Positions 23,770-36,900 of a stretch of 64,000 nt of DNA are shown in pieces (position 1 is the first letter of the stretch; every line of letters begins with the position of its first letter). This DNA is from Rhynochetos jubatus (taxonomy: Eukaryota; Chordata; Aves; Eurypygiformes; Rhynochetidae): assembly GCA_027574665.1 (NCBI GenBank), contig CM050650.1:98739086-98803085 (forward strand). Reading direction: 5' to 3'. The notes under the pieces were generated by a model. It saw only the letters and a list, made by a program, of their open reading frames with translations. It was not told where the DNA came from and did no database searches. The position numbers and the translations under genes were made by a program.

Positions 23770-24350
23770 GCATCACGGAACCGGCTGCAGGAACGGCGAG
23801 GGAGGTGAACTCGCGGTACCCGCTGCATCCGCAGCCCGCTCGGGCCCGGGGGGCCGCATCTGCAGTTTCCCGCAGCGCGGGGCGGGGGGCGCTCCGTGCC
23901 AGCTCCCGCGGCACAAGCCCCTGCGCCCGCCGGCTCCTTCCTCCTGGGACACGTCCCGGCGTCTGAAAGCCGGTGCGGTGCTGCATCCCGGACCGTTCCC
24001 GCGGTCAGCTGCCGCCGAGCTCCCCGCGCGACACGAGGACCCCCTCATCACCCCGCCGGGATGCACTGTCCGACCCCCTTCCCCCTGCGACGGAACCGGC
24101 CGCCATCGGGGACCAGGGTTCGAGCCCCGCCTGCTCACGGACCCGCGGCCCCCCGGCGGTGGGAACCCCTCTCCCCCCACGGGAGTCCCCGGCCCTCGTG
24201 GGGAAGCCGCCGCCCGCCGGTACCTCGCAGCGGCCATTTTCCGCCTCCCTCCGCAGCCGCTCCAGCGCGTGATGTCACCGGCCGCCCCGGCCAAGTCCCC
24301 GCGGCGGCGGGCTGCGCCGTGCCCTTCCTCTCTGCCGGCGGCGACACCTT

Positions 24351-24373
24351 CCTCCTCCTCCTCCTCCTCCTCT
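24351..24373 (+). repeat. (CTC)n triplet run in the CpG island
   Basis: About seven uninterrupted CTC units, a pure pyrimidine tract likely to vary in length. It lies within the BEND6/DST promoter region. Confidence 0.85.
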
Positions 24374-24808
24374 GCTCCCTCCTCCTCCCGCCGCCCCGCC
24401 CCGCCGTTCCCGCGCCGGCTGCCACGCGATGCCCCGCCCACCCCCCACCCGCCGCGCCGCCGGTGCCCGCGGGCGCTCAGCCCGCCGCGCGCCTCGCTCG
24501 CGGCTGCCGCGCGGGCGCGGAGGGGGAAGCCCCGCCGCAACGATCGCGCCGGCGGCGGCTGCTGCTGCTGAGTCACGGCCTGAATTCCATCCCTCTCCTC
24601 CTCCTCCATCCCTCCTCCGCCTCCCCCGTCTCCTCCCCCGCCGCCTCCCGCCCGGCTGCCGGCGCCAGTAGCGCGGTGCCGGCGGCGATGCCCGCTCCGC
24701 TGCCGGGGGGAGAGGCTGCCCGGCGCTGCCCGGCCCCCCGCCGCTGCCCGGCCCCTCGCCGCTCGCCACAGACCCGCGCACCCACAGGGGCGGCCGGGCG
24801 CTTGAGCC

Positions 24809-24989
24809 ATGATTGCGGCGGCTTTCCTGGTCCTGCTGAGACCCTACAGCATCCAGTGCGCCCTCTTCTTGCTCCTCCTGCTGCTGGGGACCATCGCTAC
24901 GATCTTATTCTTCTGCTGCTGGCACCGCAGGCTCCAGAAAGCCAGACATCCCATCAAATCCGTCTTTTCGGGTCGCTCAAGGAGCCGAG
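24809..24989 (+). CDS. DST: DST exon 1 (membrane isoform): start and transmembrane segment
   Basis: Residues 1-60 plus one base: [16 protein letters not shown], then a hydrophobic stretch (about residues 17-38, with [15 protein letters not shown]), then basic [12 protein letters not shown] and SGRSRSR. This is a single membrane anchor with positive residues on its C-terminal side. An in-frame TGA at 24803-24805, one codon before the preceding Gly-type codon, fixes the start. The donor is CGAG|GTAAGA at 24989/24990, phase 1. Confidence 0.96.
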
Positions 24990-27900
24990 GTAAGAGACGC
25001 TGCTCGTCTCCGAGGGCGGAGGGGGGGTGGTCCCGGCCCATCCCGCGGTCTGTGCCGGCGGAGGGACGGAACACCCAAGCCGGGCTCAGGGCTGCGGCAG
25101 CCGCGTCTCCGCCCATCCCCGAGCGAAACGCCGGCCCGCGGGAGGGAGGCGAGGGGCTGGGATCCCCCTCCCCAGCCCTCGCCGGCCTCCGGAGCCCGGC
25201 AGAACTTTATGCTCAACTTCTTCCCGATGAATTAAATATAAATGCCGGGCGGAGCTGGCCGCGGCGCCCGGAGCGCCGGGCCCGGTCCGAGGGGTTGGGG
25301 AGAGCCGTTAGCCGGGGGCCAAGCTGCGGCGGAGCTGGATGCAGCCTGTGTGTCTTTCTGCTTCCCTTCCAGATGCTGTCATGAGAACTCATCACTTTCG
25401 CTCTGAGGTAATTTATTTAGCACGCAATTTCAAGGTCAGAAGTTGTTCTATTTACCCGAATACATATCGTTGTGGTCTTCTGTCAGTGAAATCACGTAGC
25501 GAACTTTTCGTTTTGCATGACAGACGCGTTGTCCTCTTTCATTTTTTCTTATTTTCCCACACAAATCATCAGCTCTTCACTCGTATTCCCCTAACCGGCC
25601 TGCTGACGTGTGCCATTCCCAAAGCAACTGCTTACCTGAAGAAAGGCTGTGCTCGCTGTACGTGCCAGCCCTCCCCCTGCCCCAAACCCAAACCCAAACC
25701 CGGTGACTGACCGCACCGTAAGGATGTGCAGAGCTGGTGGGTCGATGCGGCTGCAGAGCTTCCTTTGCAGCCCTCACCTGCGCCTTCCTCCTTGCTCTCG
25801 GGGAAGTTGCCCTCTCGGCTTGGACGCTGCCGCGGGAGATCCCAGAAGGATCCAGAGCCTGCTTGGTGGGCGCCTCGTTTCATGACTCTGTGTTCATAGG
25901 TCAGGGGAATCGAAACTCTTAAAAAGTGTAACACAAAAGCCAGTCCGTTTCTGGGGATTTGGAATGAGGAGCGTAATTGCTGGGAAAATACGAAAAATAA
26001 TACTTGGTTTAGTATCTGGTTTTGTTTCCATGCTGCCTTGTAGAGCTCCTGTCTAGCTACTTCTGCCTGGTTTCCTGCTGTTGATTTAAGGCGTATCATC
26101 ATGCCTGTTATTCTGCAACCCTTGAGAGAGAGTTTTGCACTAAAGCGATTTTTCCTCACCTGGTTGTGGGTGAGAAAATGACCCCATTTTGAGTAATGTT
26201 TTCAAAAGTGTGCATGGGATACATTTTTGCAACGTGGTTTCTATGGGAAATTAAACTCCTGCTTTGAAATTTGGACACACTATCACAAGAAGATGATGAC
26301 ACAGGGAGTGTCTTATCTTTAAACCATGGACAGTCTGATTGTGTTGGTGACTGAACAGTGCTGCAGTAAAGTGCACAAACAAACGTGTCCCTCCGGAAGT
26401 CAAAAGATTTTTTTCATGATTTAGTTCCACCAATGTAAAATACTTGGCTTCCATGTAAAATTCTCTAACCCTTGAGCCTAGATAGGGATGAAGTTTCCAG
26501 TGTTACGCCCTTTTCAAATACGTGTCATCCCGTATGGTGACTCTCAGAAGTCTGCAAAGTGACTAATTTATTTTTATTAAGCCAGCATGTGGTTATTTCC
26601 TTTTTACAAGGGCCTGTAGTGACAGGACAAGGGGTAACGGGTTTAAACTGAAAGCAGGGAGATTTAGATTGGATATCAGGAAGAAATTCTTCCCGGAGAG
26701 GGTGGTGAGACACTGGAACAGGTTGCCCAGAGAAGCTGTGGGTGCCCCATCCCTGGAAGTGTTCAAGGCCAGGCTGGATGAGGCTTTGAGCAACCTGGTC
26801 TAGTGGAGGGTGTCCCTGCCCATGGCAGGGGGGTTGGAACTAGGTGGTCTTTAAGGTCCAACCCAAACCAGTCTGTGATTCTGTGATATCACCCAGTTAA
26901 AAGTAGATGCATATAAAATACTTCCTAGAAGTTTCCATTTACTGACCTGCGCTAGACTAAACCAATGCGACCTGTTACATTCTTTCACAATTTTCTACGT
27001 TTTGTTGAGACAGAGGAACACCAGAGCTAATGGTCTAAACTGCCCTTTTAAGTAAGAGGTGGAGGTGTTTCCCCCTTTATTGTCTGATGATTCCTTAGAG
27101 AAAATGATGACTCATCTGGCATCATTAAATTTTCATTTTCCACTTTTTTTTTCTAGTAAAACCTTATTTTAATGAATTTAATGGAATTGATTAATGACAA
27201 ATTACAGGCATAGTCCCACGAAAATATTGGCAGCGTTACCAGAAACAGAATTTGACATTCTCACTCTATGTCAGCACAAAATATTATGCACTTCCAACTC
27301 CAATAAGCATCGATGACAGCAAAGCATGGTACATGAAAACATGAGCTTTGCATAATTCCCCCTCCCCCTCCCCAAAAAAGAACATAACATCTCACATCTC
27401 AACTCCAAGTTTTATAGCACAAGGTCCATCTGCTAGCTTCCACTACGCTTAGTTGTCAGGTGCCGTTATAAATGGTGTTTCTTAATGATAATGCAAGATG
27501 ATGAAAAAACAAAACCCAGGTTGATAGTAAATAGCAGTGGGTTGGCATTCATCTCCCGAGAGCTGGGTTCAAATCTGACTTACATCACATGTGAAGATGC
27601 AGGTGGTCTAGTGGCAGCGCACAGAGAATGATAATTGCCCTATCTACAGAACGGTTGGCAATTCCTGCATGATTGGCTGCCTGCCAGGAAAGCCTTATAT
27701 TTGGAAAAATAGATGTGTAGCAAATTTATGTTGAGGTTCTTTGCCAGAGCCACAGCTCTCGTGGTGCATGCCTACATTCTCTTTGTCTGTATACAGTGAG
27801 AGCTGTTTCGTGCCTTTCCTTCAGTACTGAACCCTGCATTAAAAAAATAAGAGGCCGTGCTATGGGAGGGTAAATACTAAATATGAAAATGTATTTCTGA

Positions 27901-30900
27901 TCCTTATCAGCCCTTCTCTTCTGATTTTTATATGCCACTGGTGCATGGAAATCCGCAAACAGTTTGTCTGGTTTTGTGGGTCTCGAATGTCTCTGGAAAA
28001 CAGGCCTCATTATTATACTGCAAAAGAATATGCAGATATTACTCATTATAGAATGAACTTAAACACTTGACCCCCTGCCTCAAAAGGAGGGAAATTTGCA
28101 TGAATCATTATGAATATAAAGTAGGTTAAAGTCTGGCTTTGTTAGAGGTGCTTCATAGCAGAAAAATTTCAGCAGCTAGAACTGCTGTTAAGATTCCCTC
28201 CATCCCCCAAGTGCTATAGGTACTCCATGGAGTCGCATAGGAATCGCACCCGGAAGAGTTGATGTTTCTGATCTGAGGGAGACCTAGATATGCCATGGCT
28301 GTAAAAAGAAAACAAGTAGATTTCCAACAGAAATATGCATTGCTTACATGACAGATCAGACTTTGATGTAGCTATTTGCGCTATCCTTTCTTTATTTTAC
28401 GAATCAGTTGCAGAATGGAATGTCTGAGCTCAACCAAAACCACACCCGAGTAACAATGTAACCCATAATTTACCAAAATCCAGACTATGTTGGGTGTAAT
28501 GAAATTATTATTGTTCGTAGTGTATTAAAAAATCTGCATGTTTTCCGTGATTCACTGGCTTAATTGTTCTCTGTAGCTGTTTTTTCATGAATATAGCAAT
28601 TTTCTCCGAGTACTGTGGGGGCTTGGGCTCCATACATTTAAATGTTTAGCAGCTCACACTTTGTGAAGACATTTGAGCGTCTTCTGTACTTTACAATTTA
28701 AAGGTGTTGCTTAACGTGCTTGTGTTGCTACTTCCTGCGATTCAAATGTCGTTCTGAATTAGTTTTCCTTATTGTATAAACCTCTGGAGTCGTGGGATTA
28801 TGTGAGATTTTTACCTTTCAATTAGAAAGGGAACTAAGCTTCTAGCCCTTAGGCTGGGAGGAATTAATCCAAATGGTATAGTTCCTAAAATCTCATGGTT
28901 TAAGGGTAAGAACTGTTGAAAAGGAAGGTTCTCGTTCAGGGTTTTTAAATGGTGGGTTTTTTATGAGATTGTGAAGGGATAGTTGTGCCAATTGCTACAC
29001 CAGTAGTTGATGGTGTGTATTATTGGGAAAAAAAATCACCAGATTTATAAATATTTTGCCGGAGTTGTCTCTGAGCTTTACGGTTTTCCTTTCTCTTACC
29101 TTTTAAATTAGAAATATATGATCTCAGGAACTGCAGGTGTCGGTGTCAGTGGGTAGTCAGGAGCACTATGGTATCTTGTTGTATTTATTTAATTTTGAAT
29201 CATTTATTTTGGGCAGGTTTCCTGTGAATGCTTCCACTGAGACATATATAAACCTCCTAGGAAGCAAAGCCGTAGAAGTTTTACAGGCCGCTGTAAATCC
29301 TGACTTTGCATAACCCAGGCGTGTGTCTGGTGGGACTAGACACACCAGTAAGGCAAACGGGAGTTGACGCTTTATGAAAAGACTCTCTGGGAGGGCTGGC
29401 AGCATGTGTTAACCACAGCTGAGGCAAAGAAGTAACATTGGGTTGTTTGTGGTTGGCAGGCCCCACATATTTTTTTTCTTGGTATACCGAACGGTCACTA
29501 CAAGGTTATGTCTATTCAGTCTGTTGTTGTGACAAGACTGGTGGTGAAATAGGTCAGTCAAGACTGATCACCCTTTGCGAGAGCGAATGAATTTGCTAAA
29601 TCATTCACTATGGTACGATGGATGCAAAACTAGTACAATAACCTCTGGTAAATGTATATATTGACTTTGCCAACGACAGATGCCCAGAGAAAGTGTTGAC
29701 AAATTTATGCCTGAGCATACCTTTGCCATAATCGTCCCCCTTCTGAGGCTGATTGTGAGACAGTTGCCTAAAAATACAGCCCTAGATGTCGTACAAAACA
29801 ATAACGAGTAGTCTTTGAAGAGCTGCACCATAATTGATCCCGAGCATCGCGGAGTTATTTATAAACTGCTCCAGATACGTACAGCTCCAGTGCAAAGAGA
29901 AATGGGCAGAGCCTCCAAGCTGAATCCGAGTCTCCTGTTTGATTGGAGGGAGTGCTTTCAAGGAGCAACCGGAGTGTACAGGACGAGCCAGAAAAATACA
30001 TTCATTCACCTATTCAAAGGCTGTCTCTTTGTCTTTGCAGGGCTGAATCAGCCTGAAAATATTTTACCTTTGTGTTTGACATTCTTTCCCCTCAGGATGT
30101 TTAAACTGTTTTTTTCCATTAGTTGCCTTAAGAGTTAAGGAACAGGTTCAAGGGAAAATAAATTGGAGAGAAAAATAAATTGTTTTCTTAGATGTATGAA
30201 AGCACTTATGTACAGGAATGAATGGAGAGCTGTAAATACAGGTTACACTGTATAAGGACAAATCCTTCTGTCCACTTTTCATAACATGTCCAATAACGTG
30301 GCCCAGACAGGGTATGTCACATGGCAAACTAGGTAGCGCTGAGGTTCTGCTTTCTGTACATCTGGCCATTACTGTTTGTCAGTTTTATGCACTGCAGCCT
30401 TTAGACAGCCTAGCAAGCATCAGCCTGTGCTGGGAAACAGCCCGTTCAGCAATTATATCACAAAGTATATGGCAGTTCCCCTGTTCCTGCAGCAAGGTCA
30501 CTTGGGTTCCTGAGCTGCATCCAGAGGAGTTAACTCAGGGACCTTTACTCTGTACCACAGTGTAGGGTGGAAATGACCAATATATTTCTATAGCCATCTG
30601 GTTGCCTGCATCTCTGTTCTGGCTTCCAACAGTCTGCAGAGCACTGAAATGCTGCGGTGATCTCCTCTTAACTCCGTCAATCACCTGACAAAGTACTGTC
30701 ACGGTCCACGTGGGTGGTAAGGCCTGGTCTCGATACACTGCATCTTGGGCCCTGCGTTATAAATGAACACATCCCTCTCAGTTCTCAGGGACAACAACTG
30801 CATAACGATCAGGTACATAATACAAGTTATTCTTACTATTTAGTTTCCCATTAATACAGTTATGTCAACAACCTTCTAGCTATCATGTAAGTATTTACAT

Positions 30901-33900
30901 ATTCAGGCTTCTCGATATCTACCGTTATCTCAGGAAACGGATGAGGTTGCGGCTTCAGATACGTTGTATGCGAGTTACAGCGCGCGTTCCTGGTGCACAC
31001 AAGCAGCTGCTTGCAAGCAAGCAGAGCCCGGGTTTCGAGGGGATCCAGGTGGAGCACGGCTTGTCGCCATCCATCTGTTAGCAGGCATGTTGTGCTCATG
31101 TATGGGAATGGGAACTTTCAGCTACTGTTTTTTTTTGACCAAAACTAACCTCAGATTGAAACTGTGAATTAAAACCGCTGAGGTCAAACTTGTGGTGAGC
31201 ACATGTACTGCCACATCTGCTGTCAAAACTGTTCTCATACAGACAGAAAGGATCGTGCAGGGGTCCACAGATCCACACAGCTCAGAAAAGCTTAACCCTC
31301 TACACTGATTTCTCAGTGACTGTGGGTAGGTTGTTAGGGTGGCAGATGAGGTTGTGGATGCCCCTTCAGAAACAGCTCAGCACTTTAGGCTGAAGGTATT
31401 AAAGGAAAGAAAGCACCATGTGAACAGGGTAGTACAACCCTTGGGGCTGTTTCTGCTCCTGGGCTCTTACCTGTGTTTTCCTAAAGCATGAGAATGCCAC
31501 TCATGCTCTTTTCTGTTCCCAGGCTTCTTTAAGGAGAAGCACGTTGGATGTGCTATGGGAGAACCACGCAGAGCACAAGCTGAAGCTCCTGTAGGATCCG
31601 ATTCAGCTGAGCTGGGCTTGTTGGGCCTGGCCGTGTCAAACATGAGGGGGTGCCCTCCAGAGTCATAGAATCATATCACAGAATGGTTTGGGTTGGAAGG
31701 GACCTTAAAGCTCATCTAGTTCCAAGCCCCCTGCCATGGGCAAGGACACCCTCCACTAGACTGGGTTGCTCAAAGCCTCATCCAGCCTGGCCGTGAACAC
31801 TTCCAGGGATGGGGCATCCACAGCTTCTCTGGGCAACCTGTTCCAGTGCCTCACCACCCTCTCCGGGAAGAGCTTCTTCCTGATACCCAATCTAAATCTC
31901 CCTGCTTTCAATTTAAACCTGTTACTCCTTGCCCTGTCGCTACAGGCCCTTGTAAAAAGTCCCCCCCAGCTTCCTTGTAGGCCCCTTCAGGTACTGGAAG
32001 GTGCTATAAGGTCTCCCTGGAGCCTTCTCTTCTCCAGGCTGAACAAGCGCAGCTCTCTCAGCCTGTCCCCATAGCAGAGGGGCTCCAGCCCTCTGAGCAT
32101 CTTCGTGGCCTCCTCTGGACTCGTTCCAACTGGTCAATATCCTTCTTATGCTGAGGGCTCCACAGCTGGACACAGCACTCCAGGTGGGGTCTCACGAGAG
32201 CAGGGTAGAGGGGGAGAATCCCCTCCCTCGACCTGCTGGCCACACTTCTCCTGATACAGCACAGGATCCGGTTGACTTTCTGGGCTGCCAGCGCACACTG
32301 CTGGCTCATGTTCAGCTACTCATCCACCAGTACCCCCAAGTCCTTCTCCTCCGGAGTCATGGCCCCTTGACCTGCCTGCTGCGCTCTGCAGTCCGAAGGG
32401 CTCTCGGGCTCTGAGAAGGACTTGCCTCAGCCCCTCCAGCTCCCCTGGGCAAGGGATTGGCACTGTGTGGCAGAGATGCTTGAGCAGGTCGCCAGGCCCA
32501 CGGTTGGTATGGCTGACCTTGACCTAGCGCTAGCAAAGATGGCTTGTTTTTGAGCTGATTCCTTGTGCTTCTAGTTCACCTGCAAGCCTGGGTACCCGTT
32601 ATTTGGGAACTTCTCCTGCCCAACGTGTCTGAACCCCCACTGTGCTCCCTTGTGCCCTACTGCCTTGCGTCAAGGAGAGACAGGGCTTGCTGTTCCTGAC
32701 TCATCACAGGAATGAAACATGAGTTACGGCTGAGGTGTGAAAACACTACATCAGCTATGGAAACTGGCTGCAGTTGGCAGTTGGGCAAAGACACTTTTCT
32801 TGCAGGTTGTGCCGATGTCCTTATCACCCCTGTCCACTCAGCTCTTTAAATACAGCGCTCGGCTTCGGGATGGCAGGGTAAATAGTACAGCAGACTGGAA
32901 GCGAAACACAGTTCTTGAAAGACTTAATTTATGATTATCTAAATTGATGGAGCAAACTACACTGAAATACACAGTCATGTCAGATTGAGGTATTATATTT
33001 ATCCTCCTCCTTTGTTCTATAGGGAACAAAATGATGCAACTAGGTCGAGGCATCATTCCCTTCTGATCTGCTGTCACTACCTTCCTGCACGTAAAGTGCA
33101 GCTGGAGTCGGAAAGTGACTTTGCAAAACCAGCATCCTCTTATACAGCAAGATAAGCTCGCTGTAAGCATGTACAGTTTATAGTCTGTAGAGCCGCTCAG
33201 CTGCCCTAGTGTAGGTGTCTGCTTCAGGATCAGCTGAACAGTTCTTCAGACCTCACCGAAGGTGCTGACTAAATTTTCCTTTGGCCCTAACGGGAGCTTA
33301 GACTAGCAGCTCCTGAAGGAGAGATCCTGAAGGATTTGAATCTAGGTATCTTAACAGATACCTGAATTCCACCCTAGGTATCTTTTTTTTTAATATATAT
33401 GCCTGTTAAGTCCCTCATCAGTTATGCATCTATTTTTTGCTGGACGAAGTGCAGACCCCATGGTGCGGTGGCATAAATTCTCTCACCAGTTCAAACAAGC
33501 ACACTGGACAGAGGGCAGTCATTTCTTCGTACTAGATGTTGGGCAGCATTTACGCAGTTTAGCAATTGTATCTTATTTCTTATTCTCCTCCCTACTGTAT
33601 TTTTAATATTTAAAGTTAATTCCTGAGGGCAGATTCTTGATGTATGTACACTGCCCAAGCTGAGGACAAGTGATGAGATGGAAAACAGGGGGAGCAGGGG
33701 TGGAAGAGGGACAAGCTTGGAGAATGTGCTAGTATATTCTAAATTAAACTTTCCCTTGCAGACCACTGATCAAGAAATACTCTGATTTATTTTTGTTCTT
33801 AAATAATTGTTCCATTCCTACTGTAGGCTTGCGGTGCCCTGAGGTAACGGGGAAGGAACTGGGACATGCGATCATGAAGGCACGGCGGCCGTGGAGGGCT

Positions 33901-36900
33901 GCAAGCCTTCATGCAGAGAACTGCTTGGAGAACAGGCCAGCTTCTGTGGTTTATAGATTTAGACAGGAAAGAGTATTTAAAGGATATCTTGAGGCATGAC
34001 TGGGGATGCTATTTGGCTGTTTGCTTACACATCATCAGATTTTCCTAGTGTTGCAGCTTACCTGCTTTGATAGGAATCCTAACTTTACGATAGGAAAAAA
34101 CCACACTGTGTAAAACAGCAGTGTAATGCAGCGTGGGTTATTAAAAACTGTGTTGTAAATTCACATCTAAACCCTTAGGTTCACACAAGGGCTTGTATGT
34201 ATAGACTTGGAGGCCCGCTTCGGAACTGGAAAGCAGGTTATTGATGTTGTATTTCATGAACTCGGTTGGAAAAGTAATCTTGTTCAGGTTACGTAAAAGA
34301 CAATTGCTTTTAATCCCTTTGAATGTGTGGACTTATCTTGGAATACGACACATGACAAATCATGGTTTTCAGTGTCTGAGAAATGGTTCCAGCACTGCTT
34401 AGAGTTTGGGTTTTAGAAGATAAGTGTAATATCTCCTAAAATAAACGTAAGGCATGTAAAGAAGCATCGGTGAAAGCTTGTTAATGAGGGAGTGGAACGA
34501 GAAATAGAACGTAAAATCTTATATTTGATGTTTTAAATCTTGATTCTGATCTTTATAGGAGTAACCCTTTGCTAAGATTGGGGAATAAAAAAATCAAGAG
34601 CACCACAAAAAGGAAAGATTACAGTCTATTTTTTGAGACCTAATAGAACCAAGAAAGAGGAAATGTAGTTGCTTCCTCCTTGTGTGAGGTAATATACTGT
34701 GTGAGTGTAGGTCATCTTCCCACTGTAGCAAACTTAGACCTAGCTTTAGTTGGCAATATCTTTACTATTAAACAAGGATGTATAATAAGTAGTTTGGAGG
34801 ACTTAACTTGAATCCTGGGTTTTGGGTTGAACTTGCAGAACTGGCAGTTAAATAAATGTGAGGGTTTTTTTGTAGTCTGTTTGTGAACTCAGGATATTTG
34901 GGATGGAAGTCACTACTGGAGAAGGAGAATGAAAGTAATGTAATCTGGGTCACTTTTTAATTTAAAACTGTTCTTATAATACAGATACACGTGCAGCAGA
35001 AAGACTCTCAAATTCCTGTCTGTCAGCGTGCAGGGGAATTTGATACAATAAAGTTATTTAATTAAACCTGCCTTTTTGGTGCAAGTAGGTACTTTGACTA
35101 TAGGGTTTAATTCTATTTCAGCCTGTCTGCAAAACAGCCGAGAACTCCGGCATCTTGAGAACGGTTTTGATACCACGCATACTAATGTCTCCAGGCCCTA
35201 AGATGTTGGAAGGTTGCATGTACATGAAAGTTTTCAAGCTTTAAACAGGCGGTAACTGACAATTCAAAGGCTGTTTCTTGAGGCCATTAATTGACAATGG
35301 TAATAGATAACAATTCTCATGCATACACAGCCACTGTCAAAAACCTTAAAAGCAAGCACACGAAGCTGGATATCCTATCTGAGCTTCCCTTGGCTTTGAT
35401 ATTCATTAGTGAGCCTGCAAAACTGCATTTAATCTATGGGACTCACCCAAATACCTGTAAAGGGATTTGCAAGCAGAGCTGGGTTGTGTTTGGCATTCCC
35501 TCGGTTGTGCTGAACTGTGGCTTAACGCTAGCTAGCGCTTTTTCTGTGGTTTACTGAAGTTCTACCAGAAGGTAAACTGGGCTGCAGTCCAGTGTCCACA
35601 GAAGCTAATGCAAAGATTTCTGTTGACGTCAGCTGAACATGAGGTAACGCACTCTTACTTCTCCTGAAGTTAATGTTTAGTGACTCTGAAAACACACACT
35701 GGCTAGAAAGGCTGGGTTCCAAGATTAGAATGCAGACACCCAGTATATTCTATGTGAAATACTTACACACCAGCAAAAATTAAGAATTGCTATGATTTCT
35801 TATCAGGCATAAAAATAATAGATAATGTGTGATGAAGGTAGTAGGGATAGTAGAAACCAGAAAGGAGAGGAAGAGGATCTGGTGAATTAATGCAATAGCA
35901 CATTGAAAGAATGGAGGAGTCAAAGTTTCATGTCACTAAAGCAATAGTGCACACGTGGGATAGGAGGGACGTATTCATATGGTGACATGAAAGTATCAGA
36001 CAAAGAATTAACAAGAAATACAAAAAATTAAGAAAGTGAATGAAGAAGGTTCAACACATTATCCAAAACGTTCTTATCGGTAATAAAAAAGTGTGAAAAT
36101 TAGACAAGTTTTTCAGGGTTTCAAAATGCTGGTTTTTATATTGTGCATGGGCTAGGAATGGGAATAGGCAAAAAACATAATAAGGATTGGAGAGTATCGC
36201 ATACTTGGTTTTCAAATACCATTCTGAAGAACGGGGCAAATGTACACACATGATCTTCATAAATGCAAGGCTGGGTATATTACAGAAAAAAGTTGTTTTT
36301 ACACTTAATAAGTTCAGAGTTTCCAGAAAGGGCCTTTTGAATTGCTCTTGCCAATTCAGTGAAGACCTCTTTCAGATGTATAGCCTGATCAGAAAAGAAG
36401 ATGGGATGGGAAATATTTAAACAGAGTGGGAAAATATGCTATACTATCACATATATGTCATACAAATTTATAAGAGTACTGTGCTGAATTATAGGGATCC
36501 AGCAAGCACCATGTCTGTGGAAAGGACATGCAAAACCCTTGCCAAAAACACAGTGATAGAAGAGACTGGAATTGTTTGATGTAGAAGGAGGAAAACAAGA
36601 GGAAATCTGATGATAAAATATGTATGGAATGATGAATACTGTACTGAAGGCAGACCAAAGCCTAGTTCTCATGGGTCTGACCCATCCTATCTAATTCTGG
36701 ATACTTAGTGTATAGATGTCTATGAATGAGGTAGTCAGCCTGGGCTCCCTTCATGGCCAATGGAGAGAAACAGGTGCCCTCAGGGAATGGTTCATCTGAC
36801 CTGCTGACTTCAGTGGCTAGAAGGGGAAATCAGGGATGGGAAGGTCTGCTGAGCTTTGGTCAGAGGAGTCCCACGCTGTTTCTGTACACAAGAAATCAGT

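Larger units (their letters stand above)
23770..25340. promoter_or_regulatory. CpG island, likely bidirectional BEND6/DST promoter
   Basis: Very GC-rich with dense CpG over about 1.6 kb. It holds GC boxes (24391-24405, 24428-24440), a CRE-like TGATGTCA (24270-24277), an AP-1-type TGAGTCA (24569-24575) and a CTC triplet run (24351-24373). The DST membrane-isoform ATG lies in it at 24809. On the minus strand AAAATGGCCGC (24230-24240), a YY1-type element common just downstream of start sites, is followed by a possible donor GAG|GTACC at 24224/24223. That would suit a BEND6 5'UTR exon. The sharing of one island by both genes is an inference from their head-to-head order. Confidence 0.65.

Noticed and set aside
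24112..24124. tRNA-like GGTTCGAGCCCC (B-box)
   Set aside because: The T-arm does not pair and no A-box or acceptor stem is found around it.
23773..24993. Open frames of 345 (minus) and 365 (plus) codons across the first CpG island
   Set aside because: They are Ala/Pro/Arg/Gly strings caused by the scarcity of stop codons in GC-rich DNA; the plus-strand one overlaps the real DST exon 1 in another frame.
35760..36670. A-rich region suspected to be a decayed LINE
   Set aside because: I could not align it by eye with any element family; recorded only as intron sequence.
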